A DNA stretch of 64,000 nucleotides, taken from Marivita sp051251565 (GTDB taxonomy: Bacteria; Pseudomonadota; Alphaproteobacteria; Rhodobacterales; Rhodobacteraceae). A program made the position numbers and the translations under genes. Positions 1-9,034 of this stretch are shown piece by piece; the stretch's first letter is position 1, and the number at the start of each line of letters is the position of its first letter. The notes under the pieces are model-generated. The model was not told where the DNA came from. It saw nothing but the letters and a program-made list of their open reading frames with translations, and did no database searches. The stretch covers positions 248,001 through 312,000 of the forward strand of contig NZ_JBPOFB010000002.1 in NCBI RefSeq assembly GCF_051251565.1. Direction: 5' to 3'.

Positions 1-1262
1 TTGAGGAAAATGTTGCCAAAGGTGCCGACTATGACACCTGCATCGAAAATATCGACATTGGTGGCCCCGCAATGATCCGCGCCGCGGCCAAAAACCATAG
101 TTTTGTGACCACAGTCGTGGATGTTGAGGACTACGATGCGCTGCTGGCTGAGTTGGATGCCAATGACGGGCAGACGACGCTTGCCTTCCGTCAGCGCCAT
201 GCCCAGATCGCCTATGCCCGGACAGGGGCCTATGATGCGGCTGTCAGCACATGGATGGCCGGCGCCATTGGCGAAGACACCCCTCGCCGGCGCGTCTTTG
301 CCGGAACGCTTGCCCAACCTTTGCGCTATGGCGAGAACCCGCATCAGGCGGCGGCGTTCTATCATGATGGTTCTGCCCGTCCGGGTGTCGCAGTGGCGAA
401 ACAGCTTCAGGGCAAGGAACTGAGCTACAACAACATCAACGATACGGACGCGGCGTTTGAGCTGGTGTCGGAATTCCTGCCGCGCGACGGGTTTGCCTGC
501 GCGATCATCAAGCACGCCAACCCCTGCGGTGTGGCGACAGGCCGGACGCTGAAAGAAGCCTATCAAAAGGCGTTCGACTGCGACCGCACGTCTGCCTTTG
601 GTGGGATCGTGGCGTTGAATGCGACCCTGGACGGCGAAACCGCAGAGGCGATTGCCGAGATCTTCACCGAAGTCGTCATCGCGCCCGGAGCGCATCAGGA
701 CGCCAAGGACGTGTTCGCGGCCAAGAAAAACCTGCGCCTGCTGATCGCCCCCGGTCTTGCCAACACGGCGGAACCGGGCACTGCGTGGAAACAGGTATCG
801 GGCGGTATTCTTGTGCAGAACCGCGACAATGGCCGGATCAACATGGACGACCTCAAGGTTGTGACCAAGATCGCGCCGACCGAAGACCAGATGCGCGACC
901 TGCTGTTTGCGTGGACGGTGGCGAAACATGTCAAATCCAACGCCATCGTCTATGTCAAAGACGGCGCAACCGTGGGTGTTGGTGCGGGCCAGATGAGCCG
1001 TCTCGACTCTGCCCTGATCGCGGCCAAAAAGGCCGAACGCATGGCCGAGGCGCTGGGCCTGCCAGAGCCGCTCACCAAGGGCAGCGCTGTGGCGTCGGAC
1101 GCGTTCTTCCCCTTTGCCGATGGTCTGATGGAGGCGGCAGCCGCAGGCGCGTCCTGCGTCATTCAACCGGGCGGGTCGATGCGCGATGATGAGGTCATCA
1201 AGGCGGCGGATGACGCGGGCCTTGCGATGGTGCTGACCGGCATGCGCCACTTCCGCCACTGA
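1..1262 (+). CDS. purH: PurH, bifunctional AICAR formyltransferase/IMP cyclohydrolase, 5' end cut by the window
   Basis: Last two steps of de novo purine synthesis: formylation of AICAR, then ring closure to IMP, in the cytosol. The frame is open from base 3, so the start lies upstream of the window. The first visible residues (NIDIGGPAMIRAAAKNH) are the conserved end of the N-terminal cyclohydrolase domain. The rest is the formyltransferase domain, with IIKHANPCGVA, the RTSAFGGIVALN stretch, KHVKSNAIVYVK and the C-terminal SDAFFPFADGL. The gene ends one base before the first ATG of the next frame, so it leads the lspA operon. No disruption is seen in the visible part. Confidence 0.97.
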   Translation, partial: EENVAKGADYDTCIENIDIGGPAMIRAAAKNHSFVTTVVDVEDYDALLAELDANDGQTTLAFRQRHAQIAYARTGAYDAAVSTWMAGAIGEDTPRRRVFAGTLAQPLRYGENPHQAAAFYHDGSARPGVAVAKQLQGKELSYNNINDTDAAFELVSEFLPRDGFACAIIKHANPCGVATGRTLKEAYQKAFDCDRTSAFGGIVALNATLDGETAEAIAEIFTEVVIAPGAHQDAKDVFAAKKNLRLLIAPGLANTAEPGTAWKQVSGGILVQNRDNGRINMDDLKVVTKIAPTEDQMRDLLFAWTVAKHVKSNAIVYVKDGATVGVGAGQMSRLDSALIAAKKAERMAEALGLPEPLTKGSAVASDAFFPFADGLMEAAAAGASCVIQPGGSMRDDEVIKAADDAGLAMVLTGMRHFRH

Positions 1263-1281
1263 AATGAGCAAGGGACATCCC

Positions 1282-1752
1282 ATGCGTCTGGTCGCTCTTG
1301 TTGGCACGCTGATCTTCGTGATCGACCAGATCACCAAATGGTGGGTGGTGCATGTGATGGAATTGGCCCGAGTTGGGGCCATCGATGTGTTTCCGCCCTA
1401 CCTGAATTTCCGCATGGCGTGGAACACCGGGATCAACTTTGGGCTTTTGTCGGGGCAGGCGGACTGGACGCGCTGGGTGCTGATTTCGGTCGCTTTGGGG
1501 ATTGTTCTGTTCGTGCTGGTCTGGATGCGGCGTGAACCGCCGGGGCGCACTGGCCTGATCTTTGCCGGGCTGTTGATCGGCGGCGCGCTGGGCAATGTGG
1601 TGGACCGTGTGCTCTATGGCGCAGTGGCGGATTTTCTGAACATGTCCTGTTGCGGATTTACCAACCCTTATGCGTTCAACGTGGCCGATATCAGCGTGTT
1701 CATCGGGGCCATTGGGCTTGCGCTTTTCTCTGGTGGGAAAAACGCCTCGTGA
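1282..1752 (+). CDS. lspA: LspA, prolipoprotein signal peptidase (signal peptidase II)
   Basis: Inner-membrane aspartyl protease that removes signal peptides from diacylglyceryl-modified prolipoproteins. The 156-residue product has about four membrane segments and both catalytic motifs: GNVVDR followed by VADF (Asp117), and FNVADIS (Asp136). An upstream in-frame ATG at 1264 exists. I prefer 1282 because AGGGA sits six bases before it and the protein then begins MRLVALVGTL as in homologues. It follows purH almost directly and is followed by a gene for a lipoprotein, one of its own likely substrates. Confidence 0.95.
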   Translation: MRLVALVGTLIFVIDQITKWWVVHVMELARVGAIDVFPPYLNFRMAWNTGINFGLLSGQADWTRWVLISVALGIVLFVLVWMRREPPGRTGLIFAGLLIGGALGNVVDRVLYGAVADFLNMSCCGFTNPYAFNVADISVFIGAIGLALFSGGKNAS

Positions 1753-1811
1753 CGGGCGCGACAGGATGGGGTAAAGCAGGGATGAGGCGACTACGGAGGC
1801 GGGCAGAAAAC

Positions 1812-2336
1812 ATGCCGCGCACATTGATCATACTGGCACTTATGGCGCTGACCGCATGCGGATCGCGTCAGGACACGTCGGATCGGGACACCAATTTGCG
1901 CCAATTGCGCAATGCCAGCGGTGCGCCGGAAGAGTTTTCAATCGTACCGCCAAAACCGCTTGTTGCACCGGAGAGCTTTTCCGAACTGCCGCAGCCGACG
2001 CCGGGCGGCATCAACCGCACAGACCCAACGCCGTTGCAGGATGCTGTTGCGGTGCTTGGTGGCAACCCTGCGCGGCTTGATCCGCAGGCGGGTATTGGTG
2101 CCGGGGATCAGGCGCTTGTGGCGCGGGCCTCGCGGTTTGGCCGTCAACCGGACATTCGTGCGGAATTAGCTGCATCCGATCAGGCCTTCCGCGAACGCCG
2201 GTCACTGTTCAACTGGCGTCTGGTGCCGGAAGACACGTATAACCGCATCTACCGCAATCAGGCCCTTGATCCCTACGCAACATTGGATGCAGCGCGCCGC
2301 GCCGGTGCGCAGACACCGTCAGCTCCGCCGCGTTGA
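1812..2336 (+). CDS. DUF3035-type small lipoprotein
   Basis: A 174-residue exported lipoprotein of unknown function, of the kind annotated DUF3035 in Rhodobacterales. The start at 1812 gives a short lipoprotein signal peptide with lipobox LTAC (Cys16). The mature part is proline- and glutamine-rich (FSIVPPKPL, then ARFGRQPDIR) and looks largely unstructured until its C-terminus. An in-frame ATG at 1782 would add ten Arg-rich residues and cannot be excluded; GGAGG at about 1796 favours the later start. It sits between lspA and two M16 peptidase genes, so an envelope role is likely but unproven. Confidence 0.75.
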   Translation: MPRTLIILALMALTACGSRQDTSDRDTNLRQLRNASGAPEEFSIVPPKPLVAPESFSELPQPTPGGINRTDPTPLQDAVAVLGGNPARLDPQAGIGAGDQALVARASRFGRQPDIRAELAASDQAFRERRSLFNWRLVPEDTYNRIYRNQALDPYATLDAARRAGAQTPSAPPR

Positions 2337-2473
2337 TCAGGATGGGGCACCCTTTCGGGGTGATCCTGCGCCAAAAACTTGCACGATTGAGGATCATTGC
2401 TCACGAAACCGTTGACTGGCTTGAACTTGGCCCGTGGCGTCGTACCTTATTCCAAAACCAAGGAGATTTGCCG

Positions 2474-3817
2474 ATGCGTCGCCTGATAGCCCTTGCCGGG
2501 GCGTGTTTTCTCGCTGCTGCGCCTCTTCATGCGCAAACCATCCAAGATCAGGTCACCACCTTCCAGCTTGAAAACGGGATGGATGTTGTGGTGATCGAAG
2601 ACCACCGCGCGCCCGCAGTTGTGCATATGCTGTGGTATCGCGCCGGGTCTGCAGATGAACAGCCGGGCGTGTCGGGTGTGGCACATTTCCTTGAACACCT
2701 ACTCTTCAAAGGCACCGAAACCCTTGCTCCCGGCGAATTCAGCGAGATCGTCAAGGCCAATGGCGGCACCGACAACGCCTTCACGAGCTTTGACTACACC
2801 GCCTATTTTCAGCGCGTCGCAGCAGATCGTCTTGGCTTGATGATGCAGATGGAAGCGGACCGGATGAAGAACATCCAGCTTGACCGCGACGATATTCTGA
2901 CGGAGCGCGATGTGATCATAGAAGAACGCAACCAGCGGGTTGAGAATGATCCCGGATCATTATTCCGCGAACAACGCATGGCAGCGCAATATCTGAACCA
3001 TGCCTATGGCCGCCCGATCATCGGCTGGCGCCACGAGATGGTCGACCTCGATCTGGACGACGCGCTGGCCTATTACCGACAGTTCTATTCGCCCAACAAC
3101 GCCGTTCTGGTGGTGGCCGGTGACGTTCTGCCGGACGAAGTTTTGGCATTGGCGCAGGAACATTACGCCCCAATCCCGCGCAACGAGGCGCTGCCTGAAC
3201 GCGTCCGCCCGTCAGAGCCACCCCAGATGGCGGAACGCCGGATCTCTTTTGAAGACCCCCGCGTTGCGCAACCCTACGTGATGCGCACGTATCTTGCGCC
3301 TGAACGCGATTCTGGGGACCAGCGCACCGCAGCAGCATTGACCCTGTTGGCAGAAGTTCTGGGCGGATCGCAGACATCGGTTCTGCCGCAAAAGCTCCAG
3401 TTCGAGGAAGGACGGTCGGTCTATGCGGGGGCGTTCTACAGCGGGTTGTCGCTGGATGACACGACCTTTGGCATCGTGAATGTGCCTGCCGATGGCGTGA
3501 CGCTGGAAGAGGCCGAAGCAGATATGGATCGCATCGTCGCCGAGTTTCTTGAAACGGGCGTTGATCCGGTACAGCTTGACCGGATCAAGTTCCAATTGCG
3601 CGCCGCACAGGTCTATGCGCTCGACAGTTCGAATTCACTGGCCCGTCTGTATGGGGCGGCGCTGACATCGGGTTTGACGGTCGATGATGTGCATGCATGG
3701 CCCAAGATCGTACAATCTATCACACCCGAAGACATCATCGCCGCGGCAAAAGACGTGTTCGACCGGAAAAACGCCGTGACCGGATTTCTGCGCACCGCCC
3801 AGGAGGTTACACAATGA
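2474..3817 (+). CDS. M16 family zinc metallopeptidase, catalytically intact
   Basis: Periplasmic pitrilysin-type (M16B) peptidase of 447 residues. The start at 2474 follows AGGAGA and gives a clear signal peptide ending LHAQ. The inverted zinc motif HFLEH is at residues 71-75, with the downstream ligand Glu in the RDVIIEERNQR region. Family knowledge: M16B enzymes often work as a heterodimer of one active and one inactive subunit that closes on peptides. The next gene overlaps by ATGA and lacks the zinc motif, which fits such a pair. Substrate unknown; degradation of signal or short peptides is an inference. Confidence 0.92.
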   Translation: MRRLIALAGACFLAAAPLHAQTIQDQVTTFQLENGMDVVVIEDHRAPAVVHMLWYRAGSADEQPGVSGVAHFLEHLLFKGTETLAPGEFSEIVKANGGTDNAFTSFDYTAYFQRVAADRLGLMMQMEADRMKNIQLDRDDILTERDVIIEERNQRVENDPGSLFREQRMAAQYLNHAYGRPIIGWRHEMVDLDLDDALAYYRQFYSPNNAVLVVAGDVLPDEVLALAQEHYAPIPRNEALPERVRPSEPPQMAERRISFEDPRVAQPYVMRTYLAPERDSGDQRTAAALTLLAEVLGGSQTSVLPQKLQFEEGRSVYAGAFYSGLSLDDTTFGIVNVPADGVTLEEAEADMDRIVAEFLETGVDPVQLDRIKFQLRAAQVYALDSSNSLARLYGAALTSGLTVDDVHAWPKIVQSITPEDIIAAAKDVFDRKNAVTGFLRTAQEVTQ

Positions 3818-5118
3818 AGCTTTTCGGACCTCTGATCGCGCTGCTGATGCTGGCAAGCCCATTGCGGGCCGAGATCGACATCCTCGAAGTGCAAAGCCCT
3901 GGGGGCATTAACGCGTGGTTGGTCGAAGAACAGTCGATCCCCTTTGTGGCGCTTGAGCTGCGCTTCAAAGGTGGCGCATCGCTGGACCTGTCGGGCAAGC
4001 GGGGCGCGACGTATCTTATGACTGCACTTCTGGAAGAGGGGGCGGCGGATCTTGATGCCCGTGCCTATGCGGAAGAAGTTGAATCGCTGGCGGCCAGTTT
4101 CGAGTTTGACGTAAGCGATGATGCTGTGTCGATTTCGGCGCGTTTCCTGACGGAAAATCAGGACGCGGCGCTGGCGCTCTTGCGCGACGCGCTCACCCGA
4201 CCCCGGTTCGACCAAGATGCGATTGACCGGGTGCGGGCACAGATCGTGTCGGGCATCCGGTCCGATTTGCAGGACCCTGACACCATCGTCGGGCGCGAAT
4301 TTGATCGCATGGTCTTTGGTGATCATCCTTACGGGTCCGCGATCGAAGGCACCGAAGACAGTGTTGCCGCGCTTGTTCAGGACGATCTGATTGCCGCACA
4401 CAAGGGGGCGCTGGCCCGCGACCGGGTCTATGTCAGCGCGGCGGGCGATATCTCGGCCGAAGAACTGGCGGCGCTGTTAGACAAGCTGTTGGCTGATTTG
4501 CCCGAAACTGGTGTGTCGCAGGCACCCGACGTTGCGGTTGTCACAGACGCAGGCGTGACCGTTGTGCCCTTTGATGTGCCGCAATCGGTGGCGATCTTCG
4601 GGCACGAAGGCATAGCGCGTGATGATCCCGATTTCTTCACCGCCTATGTGCTCAACGAGATCCTTGGCGGCGGAGGGTTCGAAGCCCGGCTGATGCAAGA
4701 GGTGCGCGAAAAGCGCGGCCTGACCTATGGTATCTACAGCTACCTCGTGCCCAAGGACCATGCGGCGCTGTATCTTGGCCGCGTATCGAGCGCGAATGAC
4801 CGCATCGCTGAGGCGATTGAGGTCATTCGAGACGAATGGGTCAAGATGGCCGAAGTGGGTGTTACCGAAGAAGAACTGGCAAGCGCCAAAACTTATCTTA
4901 CTGGGGCATATCCGCTGCGGTTTGACGGCAATGGGCGGATTGCGAACATTCTGGTTGGGATGCAGATGGACGATCTGACCCCGGACTACGTGACGACGCG
5001 CAATGCCAAGGTCGAAGCGATCACGCTGGACGACGTCAAACGTGTTGCGGCCCGGATTCTGAAACCCGAGGCGCTGCGTTTCGTGGTGGTGGGTCAGCCC
5101 GAAGGGCTCGAGTCGTAA
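3814..5118 (+). CDS. M16 family peptidase-like protein, inactive partner
   Basis: A 434-residue exported protein whose start overlaps the previous stop (ATGA). It has a signal peptide ending PLRAE and the M16 fold. At the position of HxxEH it reads GATYLMTALLEE, so the zinc ligands are missing. It keeps the C-terminal-domain signature GGGGFEARLMQEVREKRGL with the Arg/Tyr pair used for substrate docking. This is the expected non-catalytic subunit of an M16B heterodimer with the preceding gene. A strong hairpin terminator follows. Confidence 0.9.
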   Translation: MKLFGPLIALLMLASPLRAEIDILEVQSPGGINAWLVEEQSIPFVALELRFKGGASLDLSGKRGATYLMTALLEEGAADLDARAYAEEVESLAASFEFDVSDDAVSISARFLTENQDAALALLRDALTRPRFDQDAIDRVRAQIVSGIRSDLQDPDTIVGREFDRMVFGDHPYGSAIEGTEDSVAALVQDDLIAAHKGALARDRVYVSAAGDISAEELAALLDKLLADLPETGVSQAPDVAVVTDAGVTVVPFDVPQSVAIFGHEGIARDDPDFFTAYVLNEILGGGGFEARLMQEVREKRGLTYGIYSYLVPKDHAALYLGRVSSANDRIAEAIEVIRDEWVKMAEVGVTEEELASAKTYLTGAYPLRFDGNGRIANILVGMQMDDLTPDYVTTRNAKVEAITLDDVKRVAARILKPEALRFVVVGQPEGLES

Positions 5119-5136
5119 GGTTTTACCAAACGGTAA

Positions 5137-5169
5137 AAAAAGGCCGCGCTGATCTTGCGCGGCCTTTTT
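5137..5169. terminator. Strong intrinsic terminator, probably bidirectional
   Basis: AAAAAGGCCGCGC (5137-5149) pairs with GCGCGGCCTTTTT (5157-5169) across a 7-base loop. A-tract and T-tract flank the stem, so it can end both the M16 operon (+) and dapA (-). A second small inverted repeat, TTTTACC/GGTAAAA (5121-5138), lies just before it. Confidence 0.9.
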
Positions 5170-5231
5170 CGTTCAGAGCGGAAAAACCCTCAAAAGGATT
5201 TCGCCAAACTTTTTGCAGAGTTTGATCCTGC

Positions 5232-6107
5232 TTAATTCAGCAGTCCAGCATGACGCAGACCGTTGTCGATCAGGTCACGCGTCGGTTGTGATACCGGGAA
5301 CAGCGGCGCGCGCATTTCCTCGTCACACAGGCCCAGACGGCTCATCGCGTATTTGGCGCCACACAGCCCTGGTTCCACGAAGATGCTGTGATGAAGTGGC
5401 ATCAAACGATCTTGAAGCTCAAGCGCAGTGATATAATCCCCCGCCAATGTCGCCTCTTGCATCTGTGAGCACAGCGCCGGTGCGACGTTGGCCGTGACCG
5501 AGATGCAGCCAACACCACCTTGGGCGTTAAACCCGTGCGCGGTGGCGTCTTCACCCGACAGCTGCACAAAATCCTTGCCGCAGCTTATCCGTTGCGCACA
5601 GACGCGGGCCAGATCGCCAGTGGCGTCTTTCACCCCGATGATGCGCGGCAGCTTTGCAAGTTCGCCCATCGTTTTTGGCAGCATGTCCACGACCGAACGA
5701 CCGGGGATGTTGTAGATGATGATCGGGAGATCACAGGAATCGTGCAGCATGGTGAAATGTCGGATCAGCCCGTCCTGTGTCGGCTTGTTGTAATAGGGCG
5801 TCACCACAAGACCGGCCTGCGCGCCCGCTTTCTCGGCGTGCTGCAAAAAGCGGATCGCTTCGTCGGTGTTGTTCGACCCGGCACCAGCAATGACCGGGAT
5901 ACGGCCCGCGGCGGCTTTGACCACGAAGGTGACAACTTCTTCGTGTTCGGTATGGCTCAGCGTCGGGCTTTCGCCAGTTGTGCCCACCGGAACGAGACCG
6001 TGACTGCCCTGATCGACATGCCAGTCGACCAGACGTTTGAGCGTGTCAAAATCCACTGCACCGTTTTTGAACGGTGTGACCAGTGCAGGCATTGACCCTT
6101 TGAACAT
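5232..6107 (-). CDS. dapA: DapA, 4-hydroxy-tetrahydrodipicolinate synthase
   Basis: Condenses pyruvate with aspartate semialdehyde, the first committed step to diaminopimelate and lysine. The 291-residue protein has VGTTGESPTL at about 41-50 (the conserved threonines), Tyr132 in IIYNIPGR and the Schiff-base Lys160 in GVKDATGDL. The start at 6107 is chosen because AAGGAG precedes it and the protein starts MFKGSMPALVTPF like homologues; an upstream in-frame codon adds nine non-conserved residues. It is divergent from the lytic transglycosylase gene, which is suitable for a shared peptidoglycan theme but not proof of co-regulation. Confidence 0.97.
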   Translation of the reverse strand: MFKGSMPALVTPFKNGAVDFDTLKRLVDWHVDQGSHGLVPVGTTGESPTLSHTEHEEVVTFVVKAAAGRIPVIAGAGSNNTDEAIRFLQHAEKAGAQAGLVVTPYYNKPTQDGLIRHFTMLHDSCDLPIIIYNIPGRSVVDMLPKTMGELAKLPRIIGVKDATGDLARVCAQRISCGKDFVQLSGEDATAHGFNAQGGVGCISVTANVAPALCSQMQEATLAGDYITALELQDRLMPLHHSIFVEPGLCGAKYAMSRLGLCDEEMRAPLFPVSQPTRDLIDNGLRHAGLLN

Positions 6108-6228
6108 TGTCACGCTCCTTATCGTTGATGGCAAAGCTGCCGTTGCGCCTGTCCCGCGAATGTGAGTTGAAGGTCGCGGGCGGCGGGTTATCCTATAGCG
6201 AGCCGTCTATCCTGTTTCAGTGGGGAAA

Positions 6229-8202
6229 ATGCAAGTCATGTTTCGGCGCGTTGCGATCCTGACCGTGGCTTTGCTTGCCATACCTTTGGCCGTTTTGGCC
6301 CAGAACTCTGCCCGTCCGCTTGAGCGCGCGATGGACCTGATGCGCGCAGGCAATTGGGCTGCCGCCCAGATCGAGGCGCGGGCTGACGGGCAGGCGGCGT
6401 TGGATGTGATCCTGTGGCATTCCCTGCGCGAGGGACTTGGGACTCCGCGCGAAGTGCAGGATTTCCTGTCCCGCAATCCAGATTGGCCGGGCCTGCCGTT
6501 CCTGCGGGAAAAGAGTGAAGGCGCGATGGCGGGTGCCCCGGCAGACGTAATCCGGGCGTTCTATGCAGACCATGTGCCTGAAACTGGGGCAGGGGCACTG
6601 TCGCTCGCGCGGGCTTTGCTGACGGCGGATGACCGTCCAGCGGCAGAGGCAGTGATCTTGCGCGCTTGGCAAAGTTTGACCCTCACAGCCGAAGAACAGG
6701 CGGCGTTCCTGTCGGCGCATGCAGATTTGCTTGCTTCGCAGCTGACTCGGCGGTTGGACACGATGCTCTGGGAAGGCCGGATCAGCAATGCGCGCGCCAT
6801 GTTGCCCCTTGTTGATGACGGCTGGCGCGCGCTGGCCGAAGCGCGGCTGGCTCTGCGCGTGGACGCCGCCGGGGTGGATACCCTGATTGATGCGATCCCG
6901 GCAGCACTGAGCGCGGATGCTGGACTGGCGTTCGAGCGGTTCAACTGGCGGATGCGCAAGGGGCGCACGGAAGACGCGGTTGAGTTGCTTCTGGCCCGGT
7001 CGAAATCCCGCGACACGTTGGGACGGCCCGACATCTGGGCCCGGCAGCGGGATGATCTTGTCCGTCGTTTGATGCGGGCGGGGCAATATCAAACGGCCTA
7101 TGAGGTGGCCTCCAGTCATCATCTGACCGAGGGGTCATCTTTTGCCGATCTGGAATGGCTTTCGGGATATGTGTCCCTGCGGTTTTTGAACGCGCCAGAG
7201 CGGGCCATCGGCCATTTCCGGGCCTTGCGCGGAGGGGTCGAGACGCCGATTTCCCTTGGTCGTGCCGGGTATTGGCTCGGCCGTGCGCATGCTGCGGCGG
7301 GCGACACAGCAGAGGCGGCCGCGGCCTATGCCTTTGGCGCGCAGTATCAGACCGGGTTCTACGGTCTTTTGGCAGCCGAAGCCGGAGGTCTGCCACCTGA
7401 TCCGCTTTTGGCAGGCAACGAAGTGTTCCCGGACTGGCGCGAAGCGCCTTACACGCAGTCTTCGGTGTTCACGGCGGCGATCCTTTTGCTGGATGCCGAG
7501 GAGAAGGTGCTGTCCGAACGGTTCCTGACCCATCTCGCGGAATCGCTTGACCGGACCCAGATCGGGCAGATGGGGCAAATGCTTGACGATTTGGGATTGC
7601 CGCATGTGCAGGTGATGCTGGGCAAGCGCGCGGCGCAATTCGGGCACGAGGTGCATGCGCCTTACTATGCGTTGCACCCGCTGGCCGAGGTCGCCCATCC
7701 GGTGCCAACAGAGCTTGTTCTGGCGATTGCCCGGCGCGAGTCGGAATTTGACCCCGGCGTGGTGTCTCCGGTAGGGGCACGCGGATTAATGCAGGTCATG
7801 CCTGCCACCGCCCAAGAGGTCGCGGGGTGGCTGGATCTGGAATATTCCGAACCCAGGCTCTTGTCCGACCCGGTCTATAATGCGGTGCTGGGCGCGCGGT
7901 ATCTGGAAAGCTTGGCGCGGCAATTTGATGGCAACGCAGTCATGATCGCAGCGGGCTACAATGCCGGGCCAAGTCGTCCGATCCGCTGGATGGAAGAGCG
8001 CGGTGATCCAAGGGCAGGCGGGATGGATATGATCGACTGGATCGAACATATCCCGTTCACCGAAACCCGGAATTACGTGATGCGCGTTACCGAAAGCCTC
8101 CCCATCTATCGCGCGCGCCTGGGGCGTGATCCGCACCCGGTGCCGTTTTCGCAAGAATTGCGTGGATCAACCCTTTTGCCGCTGACGCCAAAGGGTGAAT
8201 AA
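6229..8202 (+). CDS. Soluble lytic murein transglycosylase (Slt-type)
   Basis: Periplasmic enzyme that cleaves peptidoglycan glycan strands with formation of 1,6-anhydroMurNAc. About 657 residues: a signal peptide ending LAVLAQ, a long helical superhelix (TPR-like) over roughly residues 25-480, and a C-terminal SLT domain. The catalytic Glu504 lies in IARRESEFD, followed by GARGLMQVMPATA and AAGYNAGP. Start candidates are 6220 (GTG), 6229 and 6238; 6229 follows GGGGAAA. The 3' end overlaps the convergent transporter gene by 36 bp. Length fits Slt70-like enzymes. Confidence 0.93.
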   Translation: MQVMFRRVAILTVALLAIPLAVLAQNSARPLERAMDLMRAGNWAAAQIEARADGQAALDVILWHSLREGLGTPREVQDFLSRNPDWPGLPFLREKSEGAMAGAPADVIRAFYADHVPETGAGALSLARALLTADDRPAAEAVILRAWQSLTLTAEEQAAFLSAHADLLASQLTRRLDTMLWEGRISNARAMLPLVDDGWRALAEARLALRVDAAGVDTLIDAIPAALSADAGLAFERFNWRMRKGRTEDAVELLLARSKSRDTLGRPDIWARQRDDLVRRLMRAGQYQTAYEVASSHHLTEGSSFADLEWLSGYVSLRFLNAPERAIGHFRALRGGVETPISLGRAGYWLGRAHAAAGDTAEAAAAYAFGAQYQTGFYGLLAAEAGGLPPDPLLAGNEVFPDWREAPYTQSSVFTAAILLLDAEEKVLSERFLTHLAESLDRTQIGQMGQMLDDLGLPHVQVMLGKRAAQFGHEVHAPYYALHPLAEVAHPVPTELVLAIARRESEFDPGVVSPVGARGLMQVMPATAQEVAGWLDLEYSEPRLLSDPVYNAVLGARYLESLARQFDGNAVMIAAGYNAGPSRPIRWMEERGDPRAGGMDMIDWIEHIPFTETRNYVMRVTESLPIYRARLGRDPHPVPFSQELRGSTLLPLTPKGE

Positions 8203-9033
8203 CCCCGCGCCAACGATCAGGCTGGCGCCAAAAACCACATTGGGGCGGATGGCTTCCCCGAAGATGAGAAGTCCAATGCTCGCAGCAAAAGGCAGTTGCA
8301 GGTAGGCAAAGGGCTGAACCGCGCTGGCTTCGGCCATGTCGTAGCATTTGATCAGCAAATAATGTCCGAACGCGCCCGTGACACAAAGGGTCGCCATCAA
8401 CGCCCAGTCGCGCGCTGTCATCGGTTCCCAGAACCAGATGCCGATCGTGGTCATGAACACCGCGCCCACCGTACCCGTCCAGAAAAAGCTGGTGGCTGCG
8501 CTGTCTTTGCGGGCCGCGTATCGTGTCAGCAGACCATAGAGCGCAAACATCAATGCCGATACCGCAGGAATGATTGCAAGCGGTGTAAAGACGCCGAAGC
8601 CCGGTTGCAGAATAATCAGAATACCGATGAAGCCTACGCCAATCGCCGTCCAGCGCCGCCAGCCGACCTGCTCTCCCAGGATTGGCCCGGACAGGGCCGC
8701 GATCAGCAGCGGATAGCACGCAAAGATCGCATGACTTTCCACCAGTCCCAGATAGGTGAAACCCAGCACCATCACGCAGATCTCGGCTGCCAGAAGCAGA
8801 CCGCGAAAGCCTTGCAGCCATGGTTGGGTTGTTGCGGCTGCCGCGCGCAGGCCACCTGCACGGCGGCTGGCCACGAACATGACGAAGGCGGCAAAGAACC
8901 AGTAGCGGATCATCACTACCATCAAAACGTTGTATTCGCTGGCCAGATGTTGCGACAGCCCGTCTTGCATTGCGAAGACGAAGGTCGTCGCCACCATGAT
9001 CCAGATACCAAGGCGGTTGTTGGTTTCGGTCAT
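8167..9033 (-). CDS. DMT family (EamA) inner-membrane transporter
   Basis: A 288-residue hydrophobic protein with about ten predicted membrane segments in two EamA repeats. Repeat ends such as IFACYPLLIAALSGPILGEQ and YLQLPFAASIGLLIFGEA are typical of drug/metabolite exporters. The substrate cannot be read from sequence. The gene ends inside the convergent slt gene and its start is one base from the stop of mnmD, so the two minus-strand genes are probably co-transcribed. Confidence 0.9.
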   Translation of the reverse strand: MTETNNRLGIWIMVATTFVFAMQDGLSQHLASEYNVLMVVMIRYWFFAAFVMFVASRRAGGLRAAAATTQPWLQGFRGLLLAAEICVMVLGFTYLGLVESHAIFACYPLLIAALSGPILGEQVGWRRWTAIGVGFIGILIILQPGFGVFTPLAIIPAVSALMFALYGLLTRYAARKDSAATSFFWTGTVGAVFMTTIGIWFWEPMTARDWALMATLCVTGAFGHYLLIKCYDMAEASAVQPFAYLQLPFAASIGLLIFGEAIRPNVVFGASLIVGAGLFTLWRQRQKG

Positions 9034-9034
9034 G

